Shown piece after piece: positions 1-7,805 of a stretch of DNA of 17,676 bases (within the stretch, counting starts at the first letter, position 1; the number at the start of each line of letters is the position of its first letter). The notes under the pieces are model-generated. The model was given only the letters and a program-made list of their open reading frames with translations. It did no database searches and had not been told where the DNA came from. The stretch lies in contig CALABV010000049.1 of assembly GCA_937886325.1 (NCBI GenBank), positions 1 through 17,676 on the forward strand, read 5' to 3'. Made by a program: the position numbers and the translations under genes. This DNA comes from an uncultured Geobacter sp. Lineage in GTDB: Bacteria; Desulfobacterota; Desulfuromonadia; Geobacterales; Geobacteraceae.

Positions 1-1202
1 GGACCTTCATTCCCGAAGCCTATGTCCACGCGACCCACGATATTCGGCCTGACAACGGCCCGAAAACCGATTCCCGGATTGAATTCGAAGTTGCGCGTTT
101 CCGCCCTGTCAAGGCACTCCATGACCGCTCCCAGGTCGATGAACGGCGCCAGCTCCCAATCGGTGTTGACGTTGAACAGGCTCCAGCGGAACAGCCGGAT
201 CCGCTCCTCCAGGTTGAGGAGCAGGTAGCTGCTGTCGATGAAGCGGTTGCGTCCGTATCCGCGGAGGGTGTTCTCTCCGCCCAGAATACTGCGTTCCAGG
301 AACGGGACGCTGTTGCCGAGGGTCTGGTTGTAGGCGATACGTCCGACGGTTATGAAACGGGCATCGCTCAGGGGGAGGTATCCCTTCAGTTCGGCCTCGT
401 AGTGGTTATAGTCGCAGCTGCTGCCGAGGGCCTTCAGGCTGCTTTCGAAGGAGGCCTTGGCGTAGATGCCCCGGGTCGGCATGTCCCGTGAGTCCAGCGT
501 GCTGTAGATGATGGCGATTTTCTGGGCATGGGCCGTAAAGCCGTTGAGACCGGGGACTTCCTGCTCAGTATAGACATCTTTGGTATAGGGTACGGATGTG
601 ACCGCGCCCCTGCCGATACTGACCTTCCTGATGCGCTCCCCGAACAAAATCTGCAGATGCTCCGTAATATCGTATCCCACCGTTGCGGTAAAGCCGTATT
701 CCTCGTCGGCGTAATTGGTTTCGTTATCCTTGGAGCTGGTGGACTGGAATCCGTAGAAACGGGCCGACCCGTCGCTGTACCCGTAGGGGAACAGGAACAG
801 TTCCAGCCTGCCGTCCACCAGCGTCTTGTCGCGATACTTGATTTCATAGTCCTGGTTCACCTTGGTGGACTTGGAAAAGTTCATCTCCCAGCTGCGGCTG
901 GGTGAGGGATAGAATGCTCCGTAGAGGCTGAACGTGACGCCGAAGTACTTGTTGTAATTAACCTGCGGCGCGGCCAGGGTGCTTACTTCGTCCTTGGCGT
1001 TGTGGAGAAGGAATGCCGTCAGGGCGCCGACGGTGATCCCTTCGTTGGGGCTCGTTGCGATGACCGGAAGAGGGATGGACACCGTCTTCACCGGGTCGGG
1101 GAAGGTCTCGTTGGTAATGGGATAGGGGAGGTATGTGCGCGGCACCATTGAGGTGCAGGCGGTCAGGGTAAAAAGAAGCAGCAGGAACGGAAGTTTTCTC
1201 AT
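1..1202 (-). CDS. Omp85/D15-family outer-membrane barrel with lipoprotein signal, 3' end cut by window
   Basis: The frame reads without a stop from an ATG at 1202 to the window edge, giving 400 visible residues. The N-terminus is a short hydrophobic signal ending in a lipobox (LTAC, Cys16), so the mature protein is probably lipid-anchored. The rest is rich in alternating aromatic and polar beta-strands. Residues 307-316 carry LGGENTLRGY, matching the conserved (V/L)RG(F/Y) loop-6 motif of BamA/TamA-type barrels (Bac_surface_Ag family). There is little room for POTRA domains: barrel-like sequence begins within about 40 residues of the Cys. In this family only a few strands follow loop 6, so probably only a short tail is missing. 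A promoter-like sequence lies just upstream (1233-1261). The SD is weak (AAGG, 8 bases before ATG). The family is clear; the exact role (assembly factor, transporter or enzyme-linked barrel) is not. Confidence 0.82.
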   Translation of the reverse strand, partial: MRKLPFLLLLFTLTACTSMVPRTYLPYPITNETFPDPVKTVSIPLPVIATSPNEGITVGALTAFLLHNAKDEVSTLAAPQVNYNKYFGVTFSLYGAFYPSPSRSWEMNFSKSTKVNQDYEIKYRDKTLVDGRLELFLFPYGYSDGSARFYGFQSTSSKDNETNYADEEYGFTATVGYDITEHLQILFGERIRKVSIGRGAVTSVPYTKDVYTEQEVPGLNGFTAHAQKIAIIYSTLDSRDMPTRGIYAKASFESSLKALGSSCDYNHYEAELKGYLPLSDARFITVGRIAYNQTLGNSVPFLERSILGGENTLRGYGRNRFIDSSYLLLNLEERIRLFRWSLFNVNTDWELAPFIDLGAVMECLDRAETRNFEFNPGIGFRAVVRPNIVGRVDIGFGNEG

Positions 1203-1232
1203 GGGTAGTGCCTTGAGGGTTTTTTGGAGCGG

Positions 1233-1261
1233 ACTGTACCTGTTTTTCGCCCAATTTTCAA
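1233..1261 (-). promoter_or_regulatory. Sigma70-like promoter for the D15-family gene
   Basis: On the minus strand TTGAAA (1261-1256), a 17-base spacer and TACAGT (1238-1233) match the -35/-10 consensus well. The start would fall near 1226, leaving a leader of roughly 24 bases before the ATG at 1202. It lies in the 122-base gap after the phosphorylase stop, so the barrel gene can be transcribed on its own. Found by eye only. Confidence 0.5.
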
Positions 1262-1324
1262 GCTTAAAGGGGTGTTCGGACCAATGCCGTGCCCGCCAGG
1301 TCCATGCCGCGCCCGACGGCTGCC

Positions 1325-3889
1325 CTATGCCCAGAGTATCAGCCCGGGTTCGTAGATGGGGCCGAGACGAGGATGTTTCGGCATGATCCGGACGGCAAAC
1401 CCCTGTCTCCCGCATACGCGGCATTCCACTTCACCGCTGAAGCGGTATACATCCGTTCCCGCCTGCTCCACTGGCGCGAGGGGGGTCTCTTCTCCATCGA
1501 CAATCACGTCGCGGGCATCCAGAATTCCCGAGTAGACCGCCACGGAGAGGTTATTCAGGGGAATTTCCCCGATCCCGACCCGGACCTGTACCTGGATCCG
1601 TTCGCCGACAGGGATTTCGCCCGCGGTTTCCGCCTCGATCCCCTCAACGCGCACCTCGCTCCAGAGCCGGCGCATCTCCACTTTCCACAGTGCCAGTTCC
1701 CGCGCCAGTGATTGATCGTTTTCATCGAGAGCCTTCCATGCATTGAAGGCGGGGAGGTAGAAGGTGTCGGTATATTCCTGGAGCATCCGTTCCGTGCTGA
1801 AAACCGGGCACAGGGATTCGATGGAGGCTTTCATGCGCGCCAGCCAGCCGCGAGGGATTCCGTCGGCGCCCCGGTCGTAGAAAAGAGGAGCGATTTCCTT
1901 TTCCAGCAGGTCATAGATGGCCCGCCCCTCAACCTCGTTCTGGTATTCGAGATCCTCGTATACTTCGCCCTTGCCGATGGCCCATCCGTTGTCGCCCCGG
2001 TATCCTTCCGGCCACCAGCCGTCCAGTACGCTCATGTTGAGACCGCCGTTAAAGGCAACCTTCATGCCGCTGGTGCCGCTTGCCTCCAAGGGGCGACGCG
2101 GGGTATTGAGCCAGACGTCCACCCCCTGGACCATCCGCCTCGCGACCCCCAGGTCATAGTCCTCGATGAAAAGGATACGATGCCGAAACCGTTCTTCCAT
2201 GGAAACCTGCCGTATCTGGCGGATCAGTTCCTTTCCCTCGAAGTCGGCCGGGTGGGCCTTGCCGGCGACAATAATCTGCACCGGCCGCACCGGGTCGTTG
2301 AGTATCCTGTCCAGGCGATCCAGGTCGCGGAGAAGGAGGGTTCCCCGCTTGTAGGTGGCGAAGCGCCTGGCAAAGCCGATGGTCAGAATCTCGGGATCCA
2401 GGGCTTCGTCGGCAGAGGATATCTCCTTGGCGGTAGCGCCCACATGGAGCAGATGCGCCTTGAGACGTTTTCGGGCAAAGGTCACGAGTCGTTCCCGGCA
2501 TCGTTCGTGGGTACGCCAGAGTTCCGCGTCGGGGATCTGGTGAATTTTCCGCCAGATGTCGAAATCGGCGGGGTCGTCGAGCCAGCGGGTTCCCAGGTAG
2601 CGGATGATGAGTCCCGCCATTTCGCTGGAAAGCCAGGTTTTCGTATGGACTCCGTTGGTTATGGACGTAAGCGGGAAGTGCTCTTCGGGAAGTTCCGGCC
2701 AGATATTCTTCCACATTCCCCGGGATACCGTGCCGTGCAGCCGGCTCACGCCGTTCTGATGCCCCGTCAACCGGAGAGCCAGAACCGCCATGCAGAATGT
2801 TTCATGGCTGTTTTTCGGGTTCTGTCTCCCCAGGCCGAGGAATTCTTCACGGGACAGGCCGAGCCCCCGGTAGTAGCGTCCCAAGTGCTTTTCGACCAGT
2901 TCCGGCTGGAAGTGGTCGATGCCTGCCTGGACCGGGGTGTGGGTGGTAAAGACGCTGCCCGCAGTCACCATCTCCCGGGCTTCGGAGAAACTGAGGCGCT
3001 TTTCTTCCATAAGGAGCCGGATGCGCTCCAGGGCAAGGAACGCCGCGTGTCCTTCGTTGATGTGGCAGACAGGGGGATCCAGCCCCAGCATTCTCAGGGC
3101 TCGAATGCCGCCGATTCCCAGAAAGATTTCCTGCTTTATGCGCATTTCCTGATCCCCGCCGTACAACTGGGCGGTAATCTTCCGATCTTCCCAGACGTTT
3201 CTTTCCAGGTTGGTGTCCAGCAGGTAGAGGGGGACTCTCCCGACCTGCACCCGCCAGATATGGGCGGATACCTTGCGCTCTTCCAGCTCCACGATGATGG
3301 TGAGCGGTACGCCGTCCGCGTCCCGCTCCAGCCGGAGAGGCATATTGTAGAAATCGTTTTCCGGGTAGATCTCCTGCTGCCAGCCTTCGATGTTCAGGTA
3401 TTGGCGGAAGTATCCCTGCCGGTAGAGGAGTCCCACTCCGAGGAGAGGAATCCCCAGATCGCTGGCTGATTTGAGGTGGTCGCCCGACAGGACACCCAAA
3501 CCTCCGGAATAGATGGGGAGCGATTCGTGGAGGCCGAATTCCATGGAAAAATAGGCGATGGAGCAGTTTTTTTCCCCGTTCCGCGCCTTCTGGTACCAGG
3601 TTTTCCCTTCAAGGTAGTCCTGGAAGCGATTATTGACCCGCTGCAGCTGGGCCATGAAACCGTCATCGCCGAGGAGTTCCTCCAGGCGCTTCTGCTGAAG
3701 AACGCCCAGCATTTTTACCGGGTTATGGCGTGTTTCGCTCCATAATTCCCGGTCTATTCTCCGGAAAAGTTCGATTGCCTCCGGTTCCCATGTCCACCAG
3801 AGGTTATAGGCAATGGCCGTCAGGCCTGAAAGTTCCTCGGGCAGCGAGGGAACAACGGTGAACCGGTGCAGTTTCCGTGAAAGATCCAT
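1325..3889 (-). CDS. glgP: Alpha-glucan (glycogen/maltodextrin) phosphorylase, GT35, DUF3417 type
   Basis: Cytosolic PLP enzyme that releases glucose-1-phosphate from alpha-1,4-glucan by phosphorolysis. The protein is 854 aa from the chosen start. An N-terminal DUF3417-like segment (about residues 1-110, with YNLWWTWEPEA) is followed by the phosphorylase core. SMEFGLHESLPIYSGGLGVL and HINEGHAAF are typical of the AgpA-like bacterial/archaeal branch. The PLP lysine is in EASGTSGMKVAFNGG (Lys610). The ATG at 3889 was chosen because GAGGAG lies 8 bases upstream; an in-frame ATG at 3922 (11 codons earlier) lacks this site. The C-terminal ~150 residues form a beta-rich extension that I cannot assign. 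The gene lies 105 bases after the sigma54 response regulator, with no strong terminator between, so it may be read from the same promoter. Confidence 0.93.
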   Translation of the reverse strand: MDLSRKLHRFTVVPSLPEELSGLTAIAYNLWWTWEPEAIELFRRIDRELWSETRHNPVKMLGVLQQKRLEELLGDDGFMAQLQRVNNRFQDYLEGKTWYQKARNGEKNCSIAYFSMEFGLHESLPIYSGGLGVLSGDHLKSASDLGIPLLGVGLLYRQGYFRQYLNIEGWQQEIYPENDFYNMPLRLERDADGVPLTIIVELEERKVSAHIWRVQVGRVPLYLLDTNLERNVWEDRKITAQLYGGDQEMRIKQEIFLGIGGIRALRMLGLDPPVCHINEGHAAFLALERIRLLMEEKRLSFSEAREMVTAGSVFTTHTPVQAGIDHFQPELVEKHLGRYYRGLGLSREEFLGLGRQNPKNSHETFCMAVLALRLTGHQNGVSRLHGTVSRGMWKNIWPELPEEHFPLTSITNGVHTKTWLSSEMAGLIIRYLGTRWLDDPADFDIWRKIHQIPDAELWRTHERCRERLVTFARKRLKAHLLHVGATAKEISSADEALDPEILTIGFARRFATYKRGTLLLRDLDRLDRILNDPVRPVQIIVAGKAHPADFEGKELIRQIRQVSMEERFRHRILFIEDYDLGVARRMVQGVDVWLNTPRRPLEASGTSGMKVAFNGGLNMSVLDGWWPEGYRGDNGWAIGKGEVYEDLEYQNEVEGRAIYDLLEKEIAPLFYDRGADGIPRGWLARMKASIESLCPVFSTERMLQEYTDTFYLPAFNAWKALDENDQSLARELALWKVEMRRLWSEVRVEGIEAETAGEIPVGERIQVQVRVGIGEIPLNNLSVAVYSGILDARDVIVDGEETPLAPVEQAGTDVYRFSGEVECRVCGRQGFAVRIMPKHPRLGPIYEPGLILWA

Positions 3890-3994
3890 GAAAGGGTCTC
3901 CTCGTTCCTTCCATCGTCGCATGAAGTCGATGCCGGAGGAAACGACAACGATGGTGGTGTCTTCGTCAAGGGAAAGGCGATTCGCGATTCACGC

Positions 3995-5383
3995 CTATGA
4001 CCGAGACGAACTCTTTTTGTCGGGCTTTTCAATGCCGAATTTTTCCAGCCGATACTGCAGGGTCTTATAGGTCATGCCGAGCAGGGGGGCTGCTTTGCCG
4101 ATTACCCACCCGGCGCGTTCCATGGCCTTTATGATAAGATCCCGTTCCAGATCGTCCATGGAGATCCCTTCGGGAGGAAAATCGAAACCGAGGCAACTCC
4201 CCGGAACGCTCTCACGGTGAATTTCCGCCGGAAGGTCCTCGGGCTGGATGTAGTCGCTTTCGGTCATGAGCACGCCTCGCTCGATCATGGATTCCAGCTG
4301 ACGCACGTTTCCGGGCCAGGAATAGTCCATGAGCAGCTTTATTGCCGGTTTGGAGATGCCCTTCAGAGGGATGCCGGCGGCGGCCCCGTATTTGGCCACG
4401 AAAAAATCGGCCAGGGCGATGATGTCGCTTCCCCGCTCCCGCAGCGGCGGCAGATTAATCCGGATTACGTTCAGGCGGTAGAAGAGGTCTTCCCGGAAGA
4501 GTCCCTTCCGGATCTCCTGCTCCAGGTCCTTGTTGGTGGCGGAGATGATGCGCACATCCACCGACAGGCTCGTCTTGCCGCCGACGCGGCGAATCTCCCG
4601 CTCCTGGATCGCCCGCAGCAGTTTGGCCTGCATGGCGGTATTCATCTCGCCTATCTCGTCCAGGAAGATGGTGCCGGTGTGCGCCGCCTCGAACAGTCCG
4701 ATCTCCCGGGAGTTCGCGCCGGTAAAGGAGCCTTTCTCGTGGCCGAAAAGCTCGCTTTCGATAAGGGTGTCAGGGATTGCGGCGCAGTTGATAGCGAAAA
4801 ACGGGTTGTCCTTCCGCGGGCTGCCGTCGTGAATGGCGCGCGCAACCAGCTCCTTGCCGGTTCCCGATTCTCCGTAGATCAGCACCGTTGACGCGGTGGC
4901 CGCAATCTTATTGACGATGCGGAACACCTCTTTCATCTTCTGGTGCGATCCGATGATGGACGGGATGCCGCTGTTCTCCGCCAGTTTTTTCTGCAGCATG
5001 CGGTTTTCGCGCAGGAGCGCAAGGTGTTCGAAGGCCCGCTTGAGGGTCAGGAGAAGGGTATCCCTGTCCAGCGGTTTTTCCAGGTAATCGAAGGCCCCCT
5101 TTTTCATCGCCTCCACCGCCGAGTCGATGGTGCCGTGGGCGGTCATGATGACGATGCATTGCCGCGGATCCTGTTCAAGCACCCTTTCCAGGAGCTCCAG
5201 CCCGGAAATACCCTTCATTTTCAGGTCGCTCAGGATGAGATCGTACTCTTCCGCTTCCAGGCGCTCCAGCGCCTCCCGCGCACCGGGGACGGCAGTGACC
5301 AGGTACCCTTCCTTCCTCAGGATGGCATCAAGGATCTCCCGCTGTCCCTTCTCGTCATCCACAACCAGAATTCTTCCCTTCAT
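3995..5383 (-). CDS. NtrC-family sigma54-dependent response regulator
   Basis: Phosphorylation-controlled activator of sigma54 promoters, 462 aa. Receiver domain at residues 1-120, with the phospho-acceptor Asp53 (LILSDLKM), acidic pair Asp9/Asp10, Thr81 and Lys103. The AAA+ domain (about 142-375) has Walker A GESGTGKE (171-178), the sigma54 contact loop GSFTGA (218-223; the first A of GAFTGA is S) and Walker B FLDE (240-243). A Fis-type HTH occupies about 412-448 (GKAAPLLGMTYKTLQYRL). Its ATG overlaps the kinase stop as ATGA, and GGAG lies just upstream, so the two are translationally coupled and are surely cognate partners. All residues needed for function are present. The targets are unknown; the following gene, alpha-glucan phosphorylase, is one candidate by position only. 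Confidence 0.95.
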   Translation of the reverse strand: MKGRILVVDDEKGQREILDAILRKEGYLVTAVPGAREALERLEAEEYDLILSDLKMKGISGLELLERVLEQDPRQCIVIMTAHGTIDSAVEAMKKGAFDYLEKPLDRDTLLLTLKRAFEHLALLRENRMLQKKLAENSGIPSIIGSHQKMKEVFRIVNKIAATASTVLIYGESGTGKELVARAIHDGSPRKDNPFFAINCAAIPDTLIESELFGHEKGSFTGANSREIGLFEAAHTGTIFLDEIGEMNTAMQAKLLRAIQEREIRRVGGKTSLSVDVRIISATNKDLEQEIRKGLFREDLFYRLNVIRINLPPLRERGSDIIALADFFVAKYGAAAGIPLKGISKPAIKLLMDYSWPGNVRQLESMIERGVLMTESDYIQPEDLPAEIHRESVPGSCLGFDFPPEGISMDDLERDLIIKAMERAGWVIGKAAPLLGMTYKTLQYRLEKFGIEKPDKKSSSRS

Positions 5384-6816
5384 ATCTCCTGCTCCTTGTG
5401 CGGCGCCGGGATGATAATGGAAAACACCGTGCCGTGGCCCACAACGCTTTCCACCTCCAGTTTTCCGCCGTGCTCCGTTACGATCCGCTCGGTTATGGCC
5501 AGACCGAGGCCGATACCCGCCTCCTTGGTGGTGAAGTAGGGCTGGGTGATCTTCGCCAGGTCTTCCGGCTTTATGCCGGCCCCTTCATCGGCGCAGGTGA
5601 TGCGGAACAGGCGATTTTCGGAATCGAAGCGGGCTCCAAGGGTGATTTTTCCCCCGTCAGGCATGGATTGGGCCGCGTTGGTGACCAGGTTGACGAGACA
5701 GGTTCTGATCAGTTCCGGGTCGACCTCCAGATCGGGAATCCCCGGCTCGATGTCAAACAGCAGCTGAATCCGCTGCTCGGTAAGCCTGTCCTGAAGCTGG
5801 GGGATGACCCTCTCCAGAAGCTCTTTGCAGGAGATACAGGTGATACGGAGCTTGAGGGGCCTGCCGTAGCTCATAAAGTTGAGCACCATGTAGTTGACCC
5901 GACGCACCTCTTCCTTGATCTTGTCGAGGAGTTCCTTTGATTCCGCCTCTGTCTCGGGAGACGAGGGGATGAGATCGTTTTTCAGGTGATCCACGGCAAG
6001 GCTGATGTAGTTGAGGGGGTTCCGGATCTCGTGGGCGATGCCGGCCGCCAGTTGCCCGACCTTGGAAAGGTGTTCGGCTTCGTAGAGCCTCTTCTCCAGT
6101 ATTTCCCGCTCCCGAAGCTTCTTTACCATCTCGTTGAAGTTTTCGGCCAGTTCGCCGATCTCATCCCTGGTTTGGACGGGAAAGGTTTCCGACAGATCCC
6201 CGGCTGAAACCTTTTTCACGCTTTCCACTATCCGCTTGATCGGCTTGGTGTACCTCCTGGCGAGGAAGATGGTGAGGATGATGCCGAGCATGAAGACCAG
6301 AAAGGTGACGGTCAGGCGATGGACGAAGTTGTCGTGCTGGATGGTGCGTATATTGTCCAGAAGGAGATTGATGTGCACGAAGCCCAGTTGCTCGTCCCCC
6401 ACGATGACGGGAACGACCAGGTCATAGGGCCGGGATGAGTCTTCGGGAGAATTCTGTTTGCCCTTGCGGGCGCGGGATGCCTTGAGGCCCTTTCCCAGCT
6501 TTTTCACATCCCGTCGCTTTCCAACCTTGGCTGGATCCGAAGAATCGATAATCTCCCCTTCGTTGCTGATGATGCTGACTTCGTTGATTCCCTTGCGCTT
6601 TGCCTCTTTCATGTATTCCTTGAGCCGCGAGGAGAATTCCGCCTCCGATGTGAGGTCGGCAACGCTGATCTGGATGGCTTTGGATACCTCCGAGGAGCTT
6701 TCCTGAATCTCGTCCACCAGGTCGTTCTGGCTGTACTGGTTCAGGATGAAGAGCGCGCATACGGCGATGACGAGCAGCGAGAGCATGATCATCACCAGTT
6801 TTGCATTAAGTCTCAT
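5380..6816 (-). CDS. Membrane-bound HAMP sensor histidine kinase
   Basis: Sensor of a two-component system, 478 aa. TM1 spans about residues 7-27. A periplasmic region (28-165) has a PAS/Cache-like pattern (EVSIISNEGEIIDSSDP, DLVVPVIVGDEQLGFVHI). TM2 is about 166-186, the HAMP domain about 187-240. The dimerisation domain has phospho-acceptor His262 in AAGIAHEIRNPLNYIS, and the HATPase_c has N box NLVTNAAQSM (376-385), D410-EGAGI, and GIGLGLAI (434-441). The HisKA motif is the NtrB/AtoS type normally paired with NtrC-family regulators, which fits the coupled downstream gene. A sigma70-like promoter precedes it, with AGGA 11 bases before the ATG. The ligand cannot be read from the sequence; the basic stretch at residues 100-121 in the sensor domain is unusual. 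Confidence 0.94.
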   Translation of the reverse strand: MRLNAKLVMIMLSLLVIAVCALFILNQYSQNDLVDEIQESSSEVSKAIQISVADLTSEAEFSSRLKEYMKEAKRKGINEVSIISNEGEIIDSSDPAKVGKRRDVKKLGKGLKASRARKGKQNSPEDSSRPYDLVVPVIVGDEQLGFVHINLLLDNIRTIQHDNFVHRLTVTFLVFMLGIILTIFLARRYTKPIKRIVESVKKVSAGDLSETFPVQTRDEIGELAENFNEMVKKLREREILEKRLYEAEHLSKVGQLAAGIAHEIRNPLNYISLAVDHLKNDLIPSSPETEAESKELLDKIKEEVRRVNYMVLNFMSYGRPLKLRITCISCKELLERVIPQLQDRLTEQRIQLLFDIEPGIPDLEVDPELIRTCLVNLVTNAAQSMPDGGKITLGARFDSENRLFRITCADEGAGIKPEDLAKITQPYFTTKEAGIGLGLAITERIVTEHGGKLEVESVVGHGTVFSIIIPAPHKEQEI

Positions 6817-6863
6817 GGCGAATACCGTCCTGGAAGGGGGGAACGAGTAGGTGCGACGGGGGG

Positions 6864-6893
6864 ATTATACCTCAGTGGATTGAGGGTAGACAA
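6864..6893 (-). promoter_or_regulatory. Sigma70-like promoter for the kinase/regulator operon
   Basis: On the minus strand TTGTCT (6893-6888), an 18-base spacer and a perfect TATAAT (6869-6864). The expected start near 6857 gives a leader of about 40 bases to the kinase ATG at 6816. It is the best -10 match in the intergenic region. Found by eye. Confidence 0.55.
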
Positions 6894-7028
6894 GGAGTAT
6901 CTTTGGCTGAAACGCCGGAGAAGTGACGCGTTATTGTAATGAAATTGATGTGTTGAGAGATCCCTCGACCTGGCCGGAGAAACTTTGCCGCCTATGCGGA
7001 ACAGCTCGCCGGGAAGATACATGCGAGA

Positions 7029-7061
7029 CGGGGCCGCCCCGGAAGATCCGAAACGGCCCCG
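7029..7061 (-). terminator. GC-rich hairpin downstream of the ABM gene
   Basis: CGGGGCCG (7029-7036) and CGGCCCCG (7054-7061) form a perfect 8-bp stem around a 17-base loop that itself holds GGA/TCC. It begins about 30 bases past the ABM stop codon. No T-run follows on the minus strand, so it may pause or protect RNA rather than act as an intrinsic terminator. Confidence 0.4.
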
Positions 7062-7091
7062 CTGCCGTACTCCTTGGTGCGTCCGCGAGGG

Positions 7092-7403
7092 TTACTGTGC
7101 GGGTTCGCTTATCATCTCCCACAGAGAGATGTCTATCGGCTCGGAAAACAGTTCATCGGCCTTGGCAATCAGTCCTTTCAGGTGCGGCGTGGCCAGGTGT
7201 TGTTCCAGCAGTTCCTTGCTCTGCCAGTTTTCATAGAGCATGAAGAGGCGTTTGTCGTCCTTTGACTGGTGGAGGTCGTAATTGATGCAGGCGGCCTCGG
7301 CGCGGGTCGGCGCAACACAGGCAAGGATTGCCTGCTTTGCTTTTTCTTCCATTCCTTCTCGTGCCTTGAAACGAGCCAGTACGGTAACCTTTGTGTCAGC
7401 CAT
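7092..7403 (-). CDS. ABM-domain (antibiotic biosynthesis monooxygenase-like, YgiN type) protein
   Basis: A 103-aa single-domain protein of the dimeric alpha-beta barrel (ABM) family. It starts TKVTVLARFKAREGMEE and has the family pattern NYDLHQSKDD...FMLYENWQSKELLEQHLATPHLKGL. Members are small cytosolic oxygenases or quinone/flavin-related enzymes, and many have no known substrate, so only the fold is safe. A strong SD (AAAGGAG) lies 7 bases before the ATG. It stands alone: a 402-base non-coding stretch lies upstream and a 275-base gap with a hairpin and the kinase promoter lies downstream. No signal peptide or membrane segment. Confidence 0.88.
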   Translation of the reverse strand: MADTKVTVLARFKAREGMEEKAKQAILACVAPTRAEAACINYDLHQSKDDKRLFMLYENWQSKELLEQHLATPHLKGLIAKADELFSEPIDISLWEMISEPAQ

Positions 7404-7501
7404 GGTGAATCTCCTTTCCAGGGAATGTTAAAAAATTCGTATTGGGACTCTACCACAACCGGTGTGTCGTAGCCACAGGGAAGATGGGAGAAGAAATGAA
7501 A

Positions 7502-7527
7502 CAGGGGCATGAAAAACCATGCCCCTG
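7502..7527 (-). terminator. Probable intrinsic terminator downstream of the amidohydrolase
   Basis: CAGGGGCATG (7502-7511) and CATGCCCCTG (7518-7527) form a perfect 10-bp stem with a 6-base loop. On the minus strand the stem is followed by the T-rich TTTCATTTCTTCT. This fits a Rho-independent terminator for transcription coming through the amidohydrolase gene, which ends about 280 bases earlier. Its outer bases resemble the other (C/T)AGGGGC palindromes in the window. Confidence 0.55.
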
Positions 7528-7583
7528 CCATGCGATGCCGTTGTGGTAACTATTCAGCACATTCTGAAAATGCCGGCACAATT

Positions 7584-7690
7584 CCCCCGCCCCTTGCGGG
7601 AGGGGGGGCAGGGGGTGGGAGAGTTTGCCATGTACTACTCAGGTTGCGGCTTCACCCACCCCTCAGTCCCCTCCCGTCAAGGGAGGGGAA
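7584..7690. repeat. GC-rich intergenic inverted-repeat element
   Basis: Part of the 402-base gap between the ABM and amidohydrolase genes. TTGCGGGAGGGG...GGGGGTGGG (about 7599-7620) is mirrored by CCCACCCCTCAGTCCCCTCCCGTCAA (about 7655-7680), an imperfect inverted repeat around a 35-base centre. Each end also folds locally: CCCCTCCC/GGGAGGGG with a 5-base loop (7668-7688, extended by a T-A pair at 7667/7689) is perfect. This looks like a non-coding, mobile-type intergenic palindrome. I see no open frame of credible composition in it. The rest of the gap (7404-7501, 7528-7583, 7691-7805) shows nothing else I can support. Confidence 0.6.
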
Positions 7691-7805
7691 GTACGTTTTG
7701 CCTGCTGTCGAGCAATGCTGAATAGGTACCCGTTTTGTTACTGTCTTGGTGCCGGCAACTTCTCAGTGTTCCGAGCGGGAAAGGTAGCAAGTAAAAATGG
7801 CGGGT

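Noticed and set aside
1712..3469. 585-codon open frame on the plus strand opposite the phosphorylase
   Set aside because: It is antisense to a clear family match. Its residues show no family pattern, and GC-rich third positions in the real gene explain the lack of stops.
3890..3994. Possible terminator between the regulator and the phosphorylase
   Set aside because: GGCG/CGCC arms near 3975-3994 give only a 4-bp stem with mismatches inside and no T-run.
4217..4891. 224-codon plus-strand frame opposite the AAA+ domain of the regulator
   Set aside because: It mirrors conserved AAA+ codons and has no SD or family pattern.
6813..7022. 69-codon minus-strand frame upstream of the histidine kinase
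   Set aside because: It spans the kinase promoter and overlaps the kinase start; composition is not protein-like and no SD is evident.
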